Shown here: in pieces, positions 1 to 7,896 of the stretch
How positions within the stretch are numbered: the first letter of the stretch is position 1
How the letters are laid out: the number at the start of each line of letters is the position of its first letter
Source: SZUA-318 sp964412015
GTDB lineage: Bacteria > Gemmatimonadota > Gemmatimonadetes > Longimicrobiales > Gaopeijiaceae
Length of the DNA stretch: 64,000 nt
Assembly (NCBI GenBank): GCA_964412015.1
Contig: CAYPMO010000001.1
Coordinates: 62,001 to 126,000, forward strand
Direction: 5' to 3'
The notes under the pieces: model-generated
Database searches by the model: none
Told to the model about the DNA's origin: nothing
Seen by the model: only the letters and a program-made list of their open reading frames with translations
Program-made: the position numbers and the translations under genes

Positions 1-84
1 GAGGCGCCTGGCCAGCGTGGTCTTGCCGGCGCCGCTGGGCCCGGCCAGCACCACGGGAAAGGGCACGCTCGCGGGTGAGCTCAT
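1..84 (-). CDS. gmk: Guanylate kinase, N-terminal fragment (cut by left edge)
   Basis: The first 28 codons are visible and hold a P-loop, GPSGAGKTT, near the N-terminus, as in guanylate kinases (GMP + ATP to GDP + ADP, purine nucleotide synthesis). The start codon overlaps the yicC stop as ATGA, and yicC-gmk is a common bacterial gene order; that context drives the call, because the P-loop alone fits many kinases. The rest of the gene lies outside the window. Confidence 0.8.
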   Translation of the reverse strand, partial: MSSPASVPFPVVLAGPSGAGKTTLARRL

Positions 85-968
85 TCGACGTTCTCCACCT
101 GCTCCCGGAGACGCTCGATCTCCTCCTTCAGGGAGATGGAGGCCTCCGAGATGGCCGCGTCGTTCGCCTTCGACCCGATCGTGTTCGCTTCGCGGTGCAT
201 CTCCTGGACGAGGAAGCCCAGCCGCTTGCCCGTCGGCTCCCCACCATCCTCGGCCAGGGTATCCCGGAACGCGGCGAGGTGCGCCCGGAACCTCACGATC
301 TCCTCATGGATGTCCCAGCGTTCCGCGAGGTAGGCGACCTCCCTCGCGAGGCGATCCTCGTCCACTTCGACAAGGGCCGAGAGCTCCTTCACGGCCTCAC
401 GCAGCCGGTCGCGCTCCCGGAGCAACCGTTCGGGCGCGCGCGCGGCGATCACGTCCAGGGTCGCCGACATCGCGGCGAGCCGGGTCCGCAGGTCCTCGTG
501 GAGGCGCTCGCCCTCCGCCCGGCGTGCCGCGACGAGCTCGCGGGCGGCTTCCTCGGTCATCTCCCGGAGCATCGCGAGGTCCACGTCGGGCGTTCCTTCC
601 ACCTCGGCGGATCGGAAGAGGTCTCCGAACCGGGCGAGCATCCCGAGGTCCACGGAGCCGGGAACGTCGAGCGACGCCTGGATCTCCTCCAGGGCCGTCC
701 GGTAGGCCCGCGCCCGGTCGAGGTCCGCCAGCACACCGGCGCCGTTCGCGGCGCCCCGGCGGTCCACGGACAGGTACAGGCTCACATGACCGCGGAAGAA
801 GTGGGAACGCAGGACCTCGGCGAGGTCCCGCTCGAACCGGTCGAAGCCGGAAGGGGTCTTGAGGTTCAGGTTGAGGAAGCGGTGGTTGACCGACCTCAGC
901 TCGAGGCGGAGGCGTCCCGTCGGCGTGTCCCTCTGGGCTTCCCCGTACCCCGTCATGCTTCGGATCAT
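81..968 (-). CDS. yicC: YicC family endoribonuclease/stress protein
   Basis: A 295-residue protein starting MIRSMTGYGEA, the characteristic YicC N-terminus, and continuing with the family's LRSVNHRFL segment. Length matches the usual 290 or so. E. coli YicC is an endoribonuclease linked to small-RNA turnover and stationary-phase survival. The C-terminal half (DUF1732-like) is charged and helical, ending in a predicted coiled coil (SLKEEIERLREQ). It overlaps gmk by 4 bases, so the two are probably translationally coupled. A 99-base gap separates it from the outer-membrane protein gene upstream on the same strand. Confidence 0.93.
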   Translation of the reverse strand: MIRSMTGYGEAQRDTPTGRLRLELRSVNHRFLNLNLKTPSGFDRFERDLAEVLRSHFFRGHVSLYLSVDRRGAANGAGVLADLDRARAYRTALEEIQASLDVPGSVDLGMLARFGDLFRSAEVEGTPDVDLAMLREMTEEAARELVAARRAEGERLHEDLRTRLAAMSATLDVIAARAPERLLRERDRLREAVKELSALVEVDEDRLAREVAYLAERWDIHEEIVRFRAHLAAFRDTLAEDGGEPTGKRLGFLVQEMHREANTIGSKANDAAISEASISLKEEIERLREQVENVE

Positions 969-1067
969 GCTCGTTCGGGCCCTGTCCGCGCGATGCGAGT
1001 GGAGCTTAGAAGAATAATGCGTGGGACCTGAAGACCGAAGATGGGGTGAGGTGACGCCGGCCCGTGC

Positions 1068-2978
1068 TCAGTTCCAGAGCGCCCAGCGGATGCCGTACAC
1101 CGCGCGCGTGATCGGGAGCAACCGGTCGGGGAAGTTCTGGAGATTCCGCCGGACGGTGGCATTCTCCCAACCGATGAAGATCCTGACCGAGACGATGCGC
1201 AGCTGCAGACGCAGGTACCAGTTCTGGTAGAACGGTACCGACGCCAGCCCGGGTCCGACCGGCTCACCCTCGTCGCCGAGCCCCTGCTCCACCACCTGGC
1301 GGACCGACATCGGGTCGTGCCCGCGGACTCCGATCGTCCACCACCACTCCAGATTCTCGGACTTCAGGTAGACACGGTGGAAGCTCAGCGCCCCTCCGTA
1401 CGTCCGGCGGGGAAGATACGACCAGCCCTCGTCCCATTGCTGGAGGAATCCCTCGAAGCGCATGCCGTCGACCGGCATCGGGACGCGCACCCACACCTCC
1501 CATCCCGAGCGAGAGCCCCCCGCCAGCGCGGGCTGCCCCCGGTCCGGTTCGATTCCGAGCGGAAGGAGGGAGTCCACCTCCAGATCGAGAAGCGCGCCCG
1601 AGAGCGTGTACCCCCTCCACGCCCACATCGCGCCGGCCCTGTTCGCCGTCCGATCCGAGATCCGGAACAACGGCTCGGCCGCGTCCGCGTCCGGCTCGGC
1701 CGCGTCCGTATCCGGCTCGCCGGGAGCGGCGTTCTCGGGCCGCCGCACGGGAAACGTGCGCGCCCCGTAGGCCCCGGATTCCCAGGAGCCGAACAGCGAG
1801 AACCCCCAGACGGGGCGCGTCCACCCCCTCAAACGCTTGGCGGTGGTCGAGCTTCCCGCCCATGAGGCGCGGCCGAGCTCGGCCGCGAAGCCCCCGATCG
1901 CCGGGAGGTCGGCGCCCGCGGCCAGGTCGAGCCGGCCCGACGGCAGGTCGTCGCCCCCGAACTTCCGGTACGCTCCCTGGACGTACGCCGGGCCGCGCTC
2001 GACCAGCGCGCGCAAGCCGGCCTGGGAGCGCGTGCCCCCCTCGAGCTCGTACCGCTCCTCCTCGTCCTCGACGTCGTGCGTGGACTCGCCCCAGTAGGCC
2101 TCGGTGCTGATCGACTCCCCGAGGCGCGCCCGCGCCCGCAGGACGAGGTCCGTGCGGCTCACGGGAGAGGCATAGAGGGGGGCGTCGCTCTGGGAGCCCA
2201 CCCGCCGCAGATCCACGGCCAGCCCCGCGGCGTCGCCGCGGTGGAACTGGTAGCGCAACCAACTCCCGGTGACGCTGCCGGGCTCGTCACCGCGCGGCCC
2301 GCGCGCGTCCAGGCGCTCCAGCCCGACGCCCACGCTTCCGCCGATCGCCCTCGGGTCCGCGAAGGTTCCCCTGAAGAAGTTGTTGTTCTGGTCCCCGGTT
2401 CCGGCCTCCACGAGCGAATAGGGCTGCCCCCCTTCGTGCTGGAACCCTCGCAGGAAGACGACGAGCTCGCCCATCGAGCGCTCGGCTCGCACGTGCGAGA
2501 TCCCCGTGAGACCCACGCGGGCCAGATCGGCCAGGCCCCCCTCGAGCGGGAGCACCTCGAAGCCGTCTCGAACGATGCGCACGCCCCCACCCCCGAGCCC
2601 GAAGGCCGTCACCGCCACCGGCGTCCCGTGATCACCCGCGAGCATCGGAATCACGCCGGGCACGTCCGCCAGGAGGTCCGCGAGCGTCAGCGCGCCGGAC
2701 GCCTGGATCTCGTCGAGGCTCCATTCCCAGACCCCCCGGGCCCAGCCCACGGGCGCGCCGGCCTCCACGCGGGGGAGATTGTGGAAGACCGTGTCCATGG
2801 CCAGGGTGTCCACCCCGGCCAGCTCCTCCGGGACCGTATCCGTTTCCACGCCGAGGGTGTCGGCGACGACCGTGTCCGGAGGCTCCTGGCCCCGCGCCCG
2901 GGACGGCAGGGCGATCGCCGCCACGGACGCCGCGAGAACGCACGCGAACGCGCTCGCCCGGCGTCCGGAGGAGGACAT
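1068..2978 (-). CDS. Outer-membrane protein with TonB-receptor plug-like domain
   Basis: A 636-residue secreted protein. The ATG at 2978 gives a clean signal peptide (arginines, hydrophobic core AFACVLAASVAAIAL, then ARGQ), starting 23 bases after the pepA stop. Residues about 70-170 resemble a TonB-receptor plug: EIQASGALTLADLLADVPGV, then a loop ending RAERSMGELVVFLRG. The rest is rich in alternating aromatic/polar segments typical of a beta-barrel and ends in WALWN. It is shorter than usual TonB receptors (700-1000), lacks an obvious TonB box and has an EPD(T/A)DAA tandem repeat in a predicted loop. Substrate unknown. Confidence 0.72.
   Translation of the reverse strand: MSSSGRRASAFACVLAASVAAIALPSRARGQEPPDTVVADTLGVETDTVPEELAGVDTLAMDTVFHNLPRVEAGAPVGWARGVWEWSLDEIQASGALTLADLLADVPGVIPMLAGDHGTPVAVTAFGLGGGGVRIVRDGFEVLPLEGGLADLARVGLTGISHVRAERSMGELVVFLRGFQHEGGQPYSLVEAGTGDQNNNFFRGTFADPRAIGGSVGVGLERLDARGPRGDEPGSVTGSWLRYQFHRGDAAGLAVDLRRVGSQSDAPLYASPVSRTDLVLRARARLGESISTEAYWGESTHDVEDEEERYELEGGTRSQAGLRALVERGPAYVQGAYRKFGGDDLPSGRLDLAAGADLPAIGGFAAELGRASWAGSSTTAKRLRGWTRPVWGFSLFGSWESGAYGARTFPVRRPENAAPGEPDTDAAEPDADAAEPLFRISDRTANRAGAMWAWRGYTLSGALLDLEVDSLLPLGIEPDRGQPALAGGSRSGWEVWVRVPMPVDGMRFEGFLQQWDEGWSYLPRRTYGGALSFHRVYLKSENLEWWWTIGVRGHDPMSVRQVVEQGLGDEGEPVGPGLASVPFYQNWYLRLQLRIVSVRIFIGWENATVRRNLQNFPDRLLPITRAVYGIRWALWN
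1677..1718 (-). repeat. 21-bp tandem repeat inside outer-membrane protein gene
   Basis: Two adjacent 21-base copies differ at two positions (gcgtccgcgt versus gcgtccgtat in the core). They encode two seven-residue units, EPDTDAA and EPDADAA, in frame. The unit length is a multiple of three, so copy-number change would not break the gene. The segment probably forms an acidic surface loop. Confidence 0.8.
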
Positions 2979-3001
2979 GGCGTGCAGGGGGCGGTCCACG
3001 C

Positions 3002-4489
3002 TCAGCCGGCCCGGCTCCTCACCCATTCCACCAACAGTCGAGTCGGGAACCCGTAGCCGCCCTTGCGCTGGTAAGGGAGCTTGCCGTCCCCGTACGCCGT
3101 GCCTGCGATGTCGAGGTGGGCCCAGGGCGTCTCCCCGACGAACTCCTTGAGGAAGCACCCGGCGGTGATCGGGCCGCCTTCCCTTCCTCCCACGTTCACC
3201 AGGTCGGCCGTTTCGCTCTCGAGCTGCTTCGCGTACTCGGGCCAGAGCGGCAAGGGCCAACAGCGCTCTCCGGACCTCGCTCCGGCGGAACGGAGCTCCT
3301 CGACCAACGCATCGTCGTTGCCCATCACGGCCGCCGCGTGACGACCCAGTCCGATCACCACGGCGCCGGTGAGCGTCGCGCAGTCCACCATCGCCGCTGG
3401 GCGGAGTCGCGCGCCCCATGCCAGCGCGTCGGCCAGGATGAGGCGCCCCTCGGCGTCGGTGTTGATCACTTCCACGGTCTTCCCCGCCAGGGTCCGGATG
3501 ACGTCGCCGGGCTTCAGCGCCTTCCCCGAAAGGAGGTTCTCCGAGGAAGGCACGATGCCGACGACGTTCGCCTTCACGCCGAGCTCGGCGATCGCCTGCA
3601 TGGCCGCGATGACGGCGGCTCCTCCCGACATGTCGTACTTCATCTCCTCCATGCCGGGCGCGGGCTTGATGGAGATTCCACCCGCATCGAACGTGAGCCC
3701 CTTACCGACCAGCACGAGCGGCGCCTGGTCCTCGGTCCCGCCCCGGTGCCCGAGCACGATCAGGCGGGCCTCCTCGTCGGAGCCGCGGGACACGGCCAGG
3801 ATCGCGTGCATCCCCTCATCGAGCAGGCCCTTCTCGTCGAACACCGTGACCGCCAGGCCGAATGCCTCCGCGACGCGCTCGGCCTCGGCCGCGAGGTGCG
3901 TCGGCGTGGCGAGGTTCCCGGGCCGGGACTGGAGGGTGCGCGCCAGGTTCTCGGCGCGCGCCACGACCTCCCCCACGCGCACGCCCTCCTGCATCGCGGT
4001 CGCGTCCCCCTCCCCGAAGAAGTCGGCGCGGGCCACCTCGACCTGATCCTCCTCTGCGGGCTGCCGGAGCTCGGTGAATCTCCAGGCCGCGAGCACGGCG
4101 CCCTCGGCCCCGGCCTGAGCGAGCGCGACGTCGGACGCCGCTCCGAATCCCTCGAGCCAGATGGATACCTCCGTGACGCCCAGGCGCTCGGCGGCGCGAA
4201 CCGCCCGCGCGGCGAAGCGCCGGACCTGCTCCGCGTCGTATTCGGCGGCCTTGCCCACGCCGAAGAGCGCGACGCGACGCGGGCCACCGTCGCCCCCGTA
4301 GAGGGCTACCTCGTCCTTGGCTCTCCCCTTCAGGTCCCCGGCCGCGAGCAATCGGCCCACGGCGCCGCCGAGCGCGGCGTTCACGCGGGCGAGGAAACCC
4401 TCGGGAACGGACGCTCCTTCCGGAACCGCCACCGCGAGCAGGGCCGTGGGGGTGGTCAGAGGGTCCGTGACGTGGAAGGCAGCCTGCAT
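3002..4489 (-). CDS. pepA: Leucyl aminopeptidase (M17)
   Basis: A 495-residue cytosolic aminopeptidase that removes N-terminal residues from peptides using two metal ions. The C-terminal catalytic half carries the M17 signature NTDAEGRL (residues 343-350) and the metal-binding KGLTFDAGG block. The N-terminal 170 residues form the usual macro-like domain (ALFGVGKAAEYDAEQVRRFA). Length is normal for the family. The start gives MQAAFHVTDPL. The gene lies just upstream of the plug-domain protein with a 23-base gap and may be cotranscribed with it. Confidence 0.95.
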   Translation of the reverse strand: MQAAFHVTDPLTTPTALLAVAVPEGASVPEGFLARVNAALGGAVGRLLAAGDLKGRAKDEVALYGGDGGPRRVALFGVGKAAEYDAEQVRRFAARAVRAAERLGVTEVSIWLEGFGAASDVALAQAGAEGAVLAAWRFTELRQPAEEDQVEVARADFFGEGDATAMQEGVRVGEVVARAENLARTLQSRPGNLATPTHLAAEAERVAEAFGLAVTVFDEKGLLDEGMHAILAVSRGSDEEARLIVLGHRGGTEDQAPLVLVGKGLTFDAGGISIKPAPGMEEMKYDMSGGAAVIAAMQAIAELGVKANVVGIVPSSENLLSGKALKPGDVIRTLAGKTVEVINTDAEGRLILADALAWGARLRPAAMVDCATLTGAVVIGLGRHAAAVMGNDDALVEELRSAGARSGERCWPLPLWPEYAKQLESETADLVNVGGREGGPITAGCFLKEFVGETPWAHLDIAGTAYGDGKLPYQRKGGYGFPTRLLVEWVRSRAG

Positions 4490-4654
4490 GGGGATCTGTC
4501 GGATCCAGGTGGGAGGTGGCCCGTGCCCGCGAGGGCCGGACCTCGCCCGAAAGAGCCCGGAAGTTATTCCGATTCCGACGGCGCCGGCAAGGAGAGCTTC
4601 CCCGCGGAGGCACCCTGTCCGATGTTATCCGGTCCCCTTGGTGAGGAGGTGCGC

Positions 4655-5353
4655 ATGGACGGACGTGTGGCCGTGGTGACCGGTGGAGCCGGCGCGCTGG
4701 GCGGCGCCGTCGTCGGGACGCTGCTCTCCGATGGGTGGCGGGTCCACGTCCCCGTGACGAACGAGGCGTCCGCCGCGGAACTGCGCACGCGGGTCGAGGG
4801 GCGGACGCGTCTCTCGACGGCCCGCGCCGACCTCACGGATCCGGAAGCCGTGGATGCCTTCTTCGAGGGAGTCCGCGCGGCGTCGGGCAGACTGGACCTC
4901 CTCTGCAACCTGGTCGGCGGCTTCGCAACGGCCCCCGTCGAGGACACCGCCCCCGAGACCTGGGATCGCATGCTCGCCGTCAACGCGACGGCTCCGTTCC
5001 TGTCCGTCCGCGCCGCGGTCCCGCTTCTCCGGGAGACCCGGGGCGGATCCATCGTGAACGTGGCGGCGGCCGCCCTGGAGCGGCCGGCACCGAAGATGAG
5101 CGCCTACCTCGCCTCGAAGGCCGCCGTCGCGAACCTCACGCGGACATGGGCCGAGGAGCTGGCGCCCGACGGCATCACCGTGAACGCGGTGGCCCCCACG
5201 ACGATCGACACGCCCGCGAACCGCCGGGCGATGCCCTCGGCGGACCGCTCGGGATGGTTGACGCCCGAAGCGATCGCGGGCGTGATCCTGTTCCTCGCGG
5301 GGCCGCAGGCGCGCGTCGTGACCGGCAGCGTGCTCGCACTCAGGGCGCCGTGA
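4655..5353 (+). CDS. Short-chain dehydrogenase/reductase lacking the usual catalytic Ser
   Basis: A 232-residue SDR fold protein. A strong ribosome site (gaggaggt, 4643-4650) fixes the ATG at 4655. The cofactor loop TGGAGALGG (residues 9-17), NLVGG in place of NNAG, and the YLASK catalytic Tyr151/Lys155 are present. Thirteen residues before the Tyr, where SDRs keep Ser, there is Ala138 in a run NVAAAALE. Quinoid dihydropteridine reductases share such a loss, so it may reduce a substrate that needs little carbonyl polarisation. The protein is divergent from pepA and convergent with the methyltransferase gene. Substrate unknown. Confidence 0.88.
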   Translation: MDGRVAVVTGGAGALGGAVVGTLLSDGWRVHVPVTNEASAAELRTRVEGRTRLSTARADLTDPEAVDAFFEGVRAASGRLDLLCNLVGGFATAPVEDTAPETWDRMLAVNATAPFLSVRAAVPLLRETRGGSIVNVAAAALERPAPKMSAYLASKAAVANLTRTWAEELAPDGITVNAVAPTTIDTPANRRAMPSADRSGWLTPEAIAGVILFLAGPQARVVTGSVLALRAP

Positions 5354-5372
5354 CGCGGATGGGGGGGGGACC

Positions 5373-6335
5373 TCACCGCTCCTGGAGAAGGGCGCTCCGC
5401 ATGCGGGAGATGTCCGCAGGTCCCACGCGACAGCATCCTCCCACCACCCTGGCGCCGCGTGCCCTCCATTCGTTCACGGCACCCGGAGCGAACGCGGCCG
5501 CGCCGGGGCGCCACGTCCCCGTGAGCGGGTCGTAGCGATCCCCCGAGTTGGGGTACGCCACCACCGGCTTGGTCGATACGCTGCGGACCACGTCCAGGAG
5601 GGGACCCACGCGCTCGGGCGGCACGCAGTTCACGCCGATCCCGACCACGCGTTCCGCGTGCTCGCAGTCCGCCACGGCCTCCTCGAGGGGCGTTCCGTCC
5701 GCGAGGGACCGCTCGTCACGGCACTGGAAGCTGATCCACGCCCACCGCCCCGGCGTTTCAAGGAGGAGACGCACCAGAGCGCGGGCTTCGGCGCCGGACG
5801 GAATCGTCTCGCACGCCAGGAGGTCCGCCGACGAATCGGCGAGGATACGCCAACGCGTGCGGTGCCAGGCGGCCAACGCGTCCTCGTCGAGGTCGTAACG
5901 GCCCGTGTACTCCGACCCGTCCGCGAGATACGCCCCGTAGGGGCCGACGCTAGCGGCGACCAGAGGACGCACCCGACCCTCCCGGTTGGCCGGATCCGCC
6001 CAGAAGGCGTCGCGCGCCTCGACGGCGAGGCGCACCGCCAGGTGGAGCTGCGCCTCGGCCTCCGTGTCCGTGAGCCCGCGGGAACGGAGGCTCTCGACCG
6101 TGGCCTGGTACGTCACCGTCTCGATGCAGTCCGCGCCCGCGCGCAGGTAGTCCAGGTGGACCGTGCGCACCTCCTCGGGTGCGTCGAGCAGGACCCGCGC
6201 CGACCACAGCGGATCGCGTAGGTCGTGCCCGCGATCCTCCAGGGCCGTGGCCAACCCGCCGTCCAGGAGCACGAATCCCTGCGCCCGGAAGAACGGAGCG
6301 AACGGGTGGTCGGCCGTGACGGGGCTCTCTCCCAT
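5373..6335 (-). CDS. Homocysteine S-methyltransferase family protein
   Basis: A 320-residue protein of the zinc-dependent Hcy-binding family that moves a methyl group from S-methylmethionine or a similar donor to homocysteine to give methionine. The zinc cysteines are seen as GVNC near residue 225 and GGCCR near the C-terminus (ARVVGGCCRVGP). The N-terminus has the family's LLDGGLATALEDRG. The start at 6335 follows GGAGGAGG on the coding strand; an in-frame upstream Met at MSADTRQR has no such site. E. coli MmuM (310 residues) is the nearest length match. The exact methyl donor cannot be read from sequence. Confidence 0.88.
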   Translation of the reverse strand: MGESPVTADHPFAPFFRAQGFVLLDGGLATALEDRGHDLRDPLWSARVLLDAPEEVRTVHLDYLRAGADCIETVTYQATVESLRSRGLTDTEAEAQLHLAVRLAVEARDAFWADPANREGRVRPLVAASVGPYGAYLADGSEYTGRYDLDEDALAAWHRTRWRILADSSADLLACETIPSGAEARALVRLLLETPGRWAWISFQCRDERSLADGTPLEEAVADCEHAERVVGIGVNCVPPERVGPLLDVVRSVSTKPVVAYPNSGDRYDPLTGTWRPGAAAFAPGAVNEWRARGARVVGGCCRVGPADISRMRSALLQER

Positions 6336-6497
6336 GGCACCTCCTCCTGCGGGCATTCGTTGCCGGGTGTCGGCACTCATTTCCCGGGCCCGGCCCTCTC
6401 GTCCGCCCGCAGCCCCCGGCGGGCAGGGTCCAATGCTTCGGTACGGAGCTTGCCTCTCCCCGCTACCACCCCCCGGGTGGGCCTGAGGATCCCCCCA

Positions 6498-7643
6498 GTG
6501 AGCATACCCACCCCCCAATCGTCCCCGCCGATCGGCGCCAACGCCGCGGAACGGGCCCCCCTCGGTCTCTTCCTCGAAAGCCCCATGCCGACGGCGCTGG
6601 TGGATGCCCGCACGCGGCGTGTGGTCAGCTCGAACGGCGCGCTGGAGCGTCTGCTCGGATACGGACCCGGAGACCTGGAGGGCCGACCCCTCCGCGACCT
6701 CGACACAGCCCCTTCCGAAGAAGTGGAGGAGCACCTCCTGCTCGCGCTCGCGTGCGGTGACCATCAGCCGCGGAAGCGCTCCTGGTCCACCGCTTCGGGG
6801 GAGTCGATCCCGGTGGAGCTCCTGGCGACGAGGCTGGATCGGGAGCAGGGCACGCTGCTCGCGCTCTACGTGTGGGATGCCCGCAGGGAGGGCACTCCCG
6901 CGGAAAGCCCGGAGGCGCTTCGGGTCTGGATGAAGGAAAAGCACGAAGCGGTGGGGCAGATGGCCCTGGGCCTCGCCCGTGAGTTCGAGGGAATCCTCGA
7001 CCGCGTGGTGGACACGGCACGGGGACTGCCGGCGGCGGCCGCGCCGCAGCGCCTACAGGCTCTGGACGAGATTCTCTCCGCCAGCCGGGACGCGCGCCGG
7101 CTCGTGCGCGATCTTCTCGCCTTCACGGGCCGGCAGGTCCTCGAGCTCGATACGGTCAGCCTGAACGACGTGGTGGCCGCGGCGGAGGACTCGCTCCGCG
7201 AGGCTCTCCCACAGGACATCGGCCTTCTCTTGCGTCCGTGCGCGGAGCCAGCGCGCGTGCTGGCGGACGACGACCAGATGCGCCGGGTCCTGCTCCAGCT
7301 CGTGGAGCACGCCCGCGACACCATGCCCGCCGGGGGCTACGTGGTGGTGGCCACCCAGGAGGTGGAACTGGACGAAGCGTTCGTCCGGGATCATCCCTCC
7401 ACGCGGCCCGGCCCGCACGTGGCGCTCAGCGTCACGGATACCGGCGTCGGGATGGACGAAGAGATCCGGGCGCGGATCTTCGAGCCGTTCTTCAACGCCC
7501 CGAACGGGCCCCAGTCGGGAGGAGGAATGGGGCTGGCCGCCGTCTACGGGGTGGTGAAACAGCTCGGCGGGAGCATCTGGGTCACCAGCCGTCCCGAGCT
7601 GGGAACGACCTTCCACATCTACCTGCCCAGGGCGAGCTCCTAG
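6498..7643 (+). CDS. PAS/HATPase sensor kinase-like protein with degenerate phosphoacceptor site
   Basis: A 381-residue soluble protein: PAS-like domain (about 20-130), dimerisation helices (145-210), HATPase domain (215-380). The GTG at 6498 is chosen because gagg sits 9 bases upstream. In the dimerisation helix the usual AVGxLAxGxAHDFNN motif reads AVGQMALGLAREF, so Arg161 replaces the phosphoacceptor His (codon cgt). In the N-box, HARDTMP replaces NARDAMP, so the Mg-binding Asn is His271. The G1 (DTGVG), F (IFEPFF) and G2-like GGGMG boxes remain. It probably cannot autophosphorylate normally; it may act as a scaffold or ATP-responsive regulator. No response regulator lies adjacent. Confidence 0.8.
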   Translation: MSIPTPQSSPPIGANAAERAPLGLFLESPMPTALVDARTRRVVSSNGALERLLGYGPGDLEGRPLRDLDTAPSEEVEEHLLLALACGDHQPRKRSWSTASGESIPVELLATRLDREQGTLLALYVWDARREGTPAESPEALRVWMKEKHEAVGQMALGLAREFEGILDRVVDTARGLPAAAAPQRLQALDEILSASRDARRLVRDLLAFTGRQVLELDTVSLNDVVAAAEDSLREALPQDIGLLLRPCAEPARVLADDDQMRRVLLQLVEHARDTMPAGGYVVVATQEVELDEAFVRDHPSTRPGPHVALSVTDTGVGMDEEIRARIFEPFFNAPNGPQSGGGMGLAAVYGVVKQLGGSIWVTSRPELGTTFHIYLPRASS

Positions 7644-7716
7644 TGTCCCCTCGTGGGAACGGCGCCGGACCGTGTCGAAGCTGAAGCGGCTCCAGCCTTC
7701 TTGCCCGGCCCCTGTC

Positions 7717-7735
7717 TTCGGTTTATCTTCGGTAC
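7717..7735 (+). promoter_or_regulatory. TTCGG-N6-TTCGG direct repeat, candidate damage-response operator of imuB
   Basis: The sequence TTCGGTTTATCTTCGGTAC contains two TTCGG half-sites with an 11-base period. The same arrangement, with 16 of the first 16 bases matching except one, lies directly upstream of dnaE2 (27027-27045). A TTGC-starting hexamer lies 16 bases before the first half-site here and 17 bases before it at dnaE2. The repeat would therefore straddle a -10 region (TTTATC), a place where a repressor such as LexA could block polymerase. The regulator is inferred, not shown. Confidence 0.6.
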
Positions 7736-7790
7736 AGTTACTTCATCCGGTTCCCCGGGTCCGACGACCCGCCTGACCGTTTCGCGGTCG

Positions 7791-7805
7791 TGAGGTGAGG
7801 TGAGG
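7791..7805 (+). repeat. Triple TGAGG tandem repeat in imuB leader
   Basis: Three adjacent TGAGG units followed by tgg. On the RNA these are Shine-Dalgarno-like (gagg repeated). They sit 90 bases before the first possible imuB ATG and directly before a GTG at 7805 in a different frame. They may bind ribosomes in the leader, but no convincing short protein follows. Confidence 0.55.
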
Positions 7806-7896
7806 TGGTAGCCGTCTCCGGAAGCACGGTGCGGGTGTCCGCGAAGGCGGGCGTCGGTCCCGGGGATCTTTTCGTCGGCATCGGTCCCCTTCCACC

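Noticed and set aside
965..1267. Minus-strand 100-residue open frame
   Set aside because: Arg/Ser-rich shadow of the plug-domain protein gene in another frame; no conserved motif or ribosome site.
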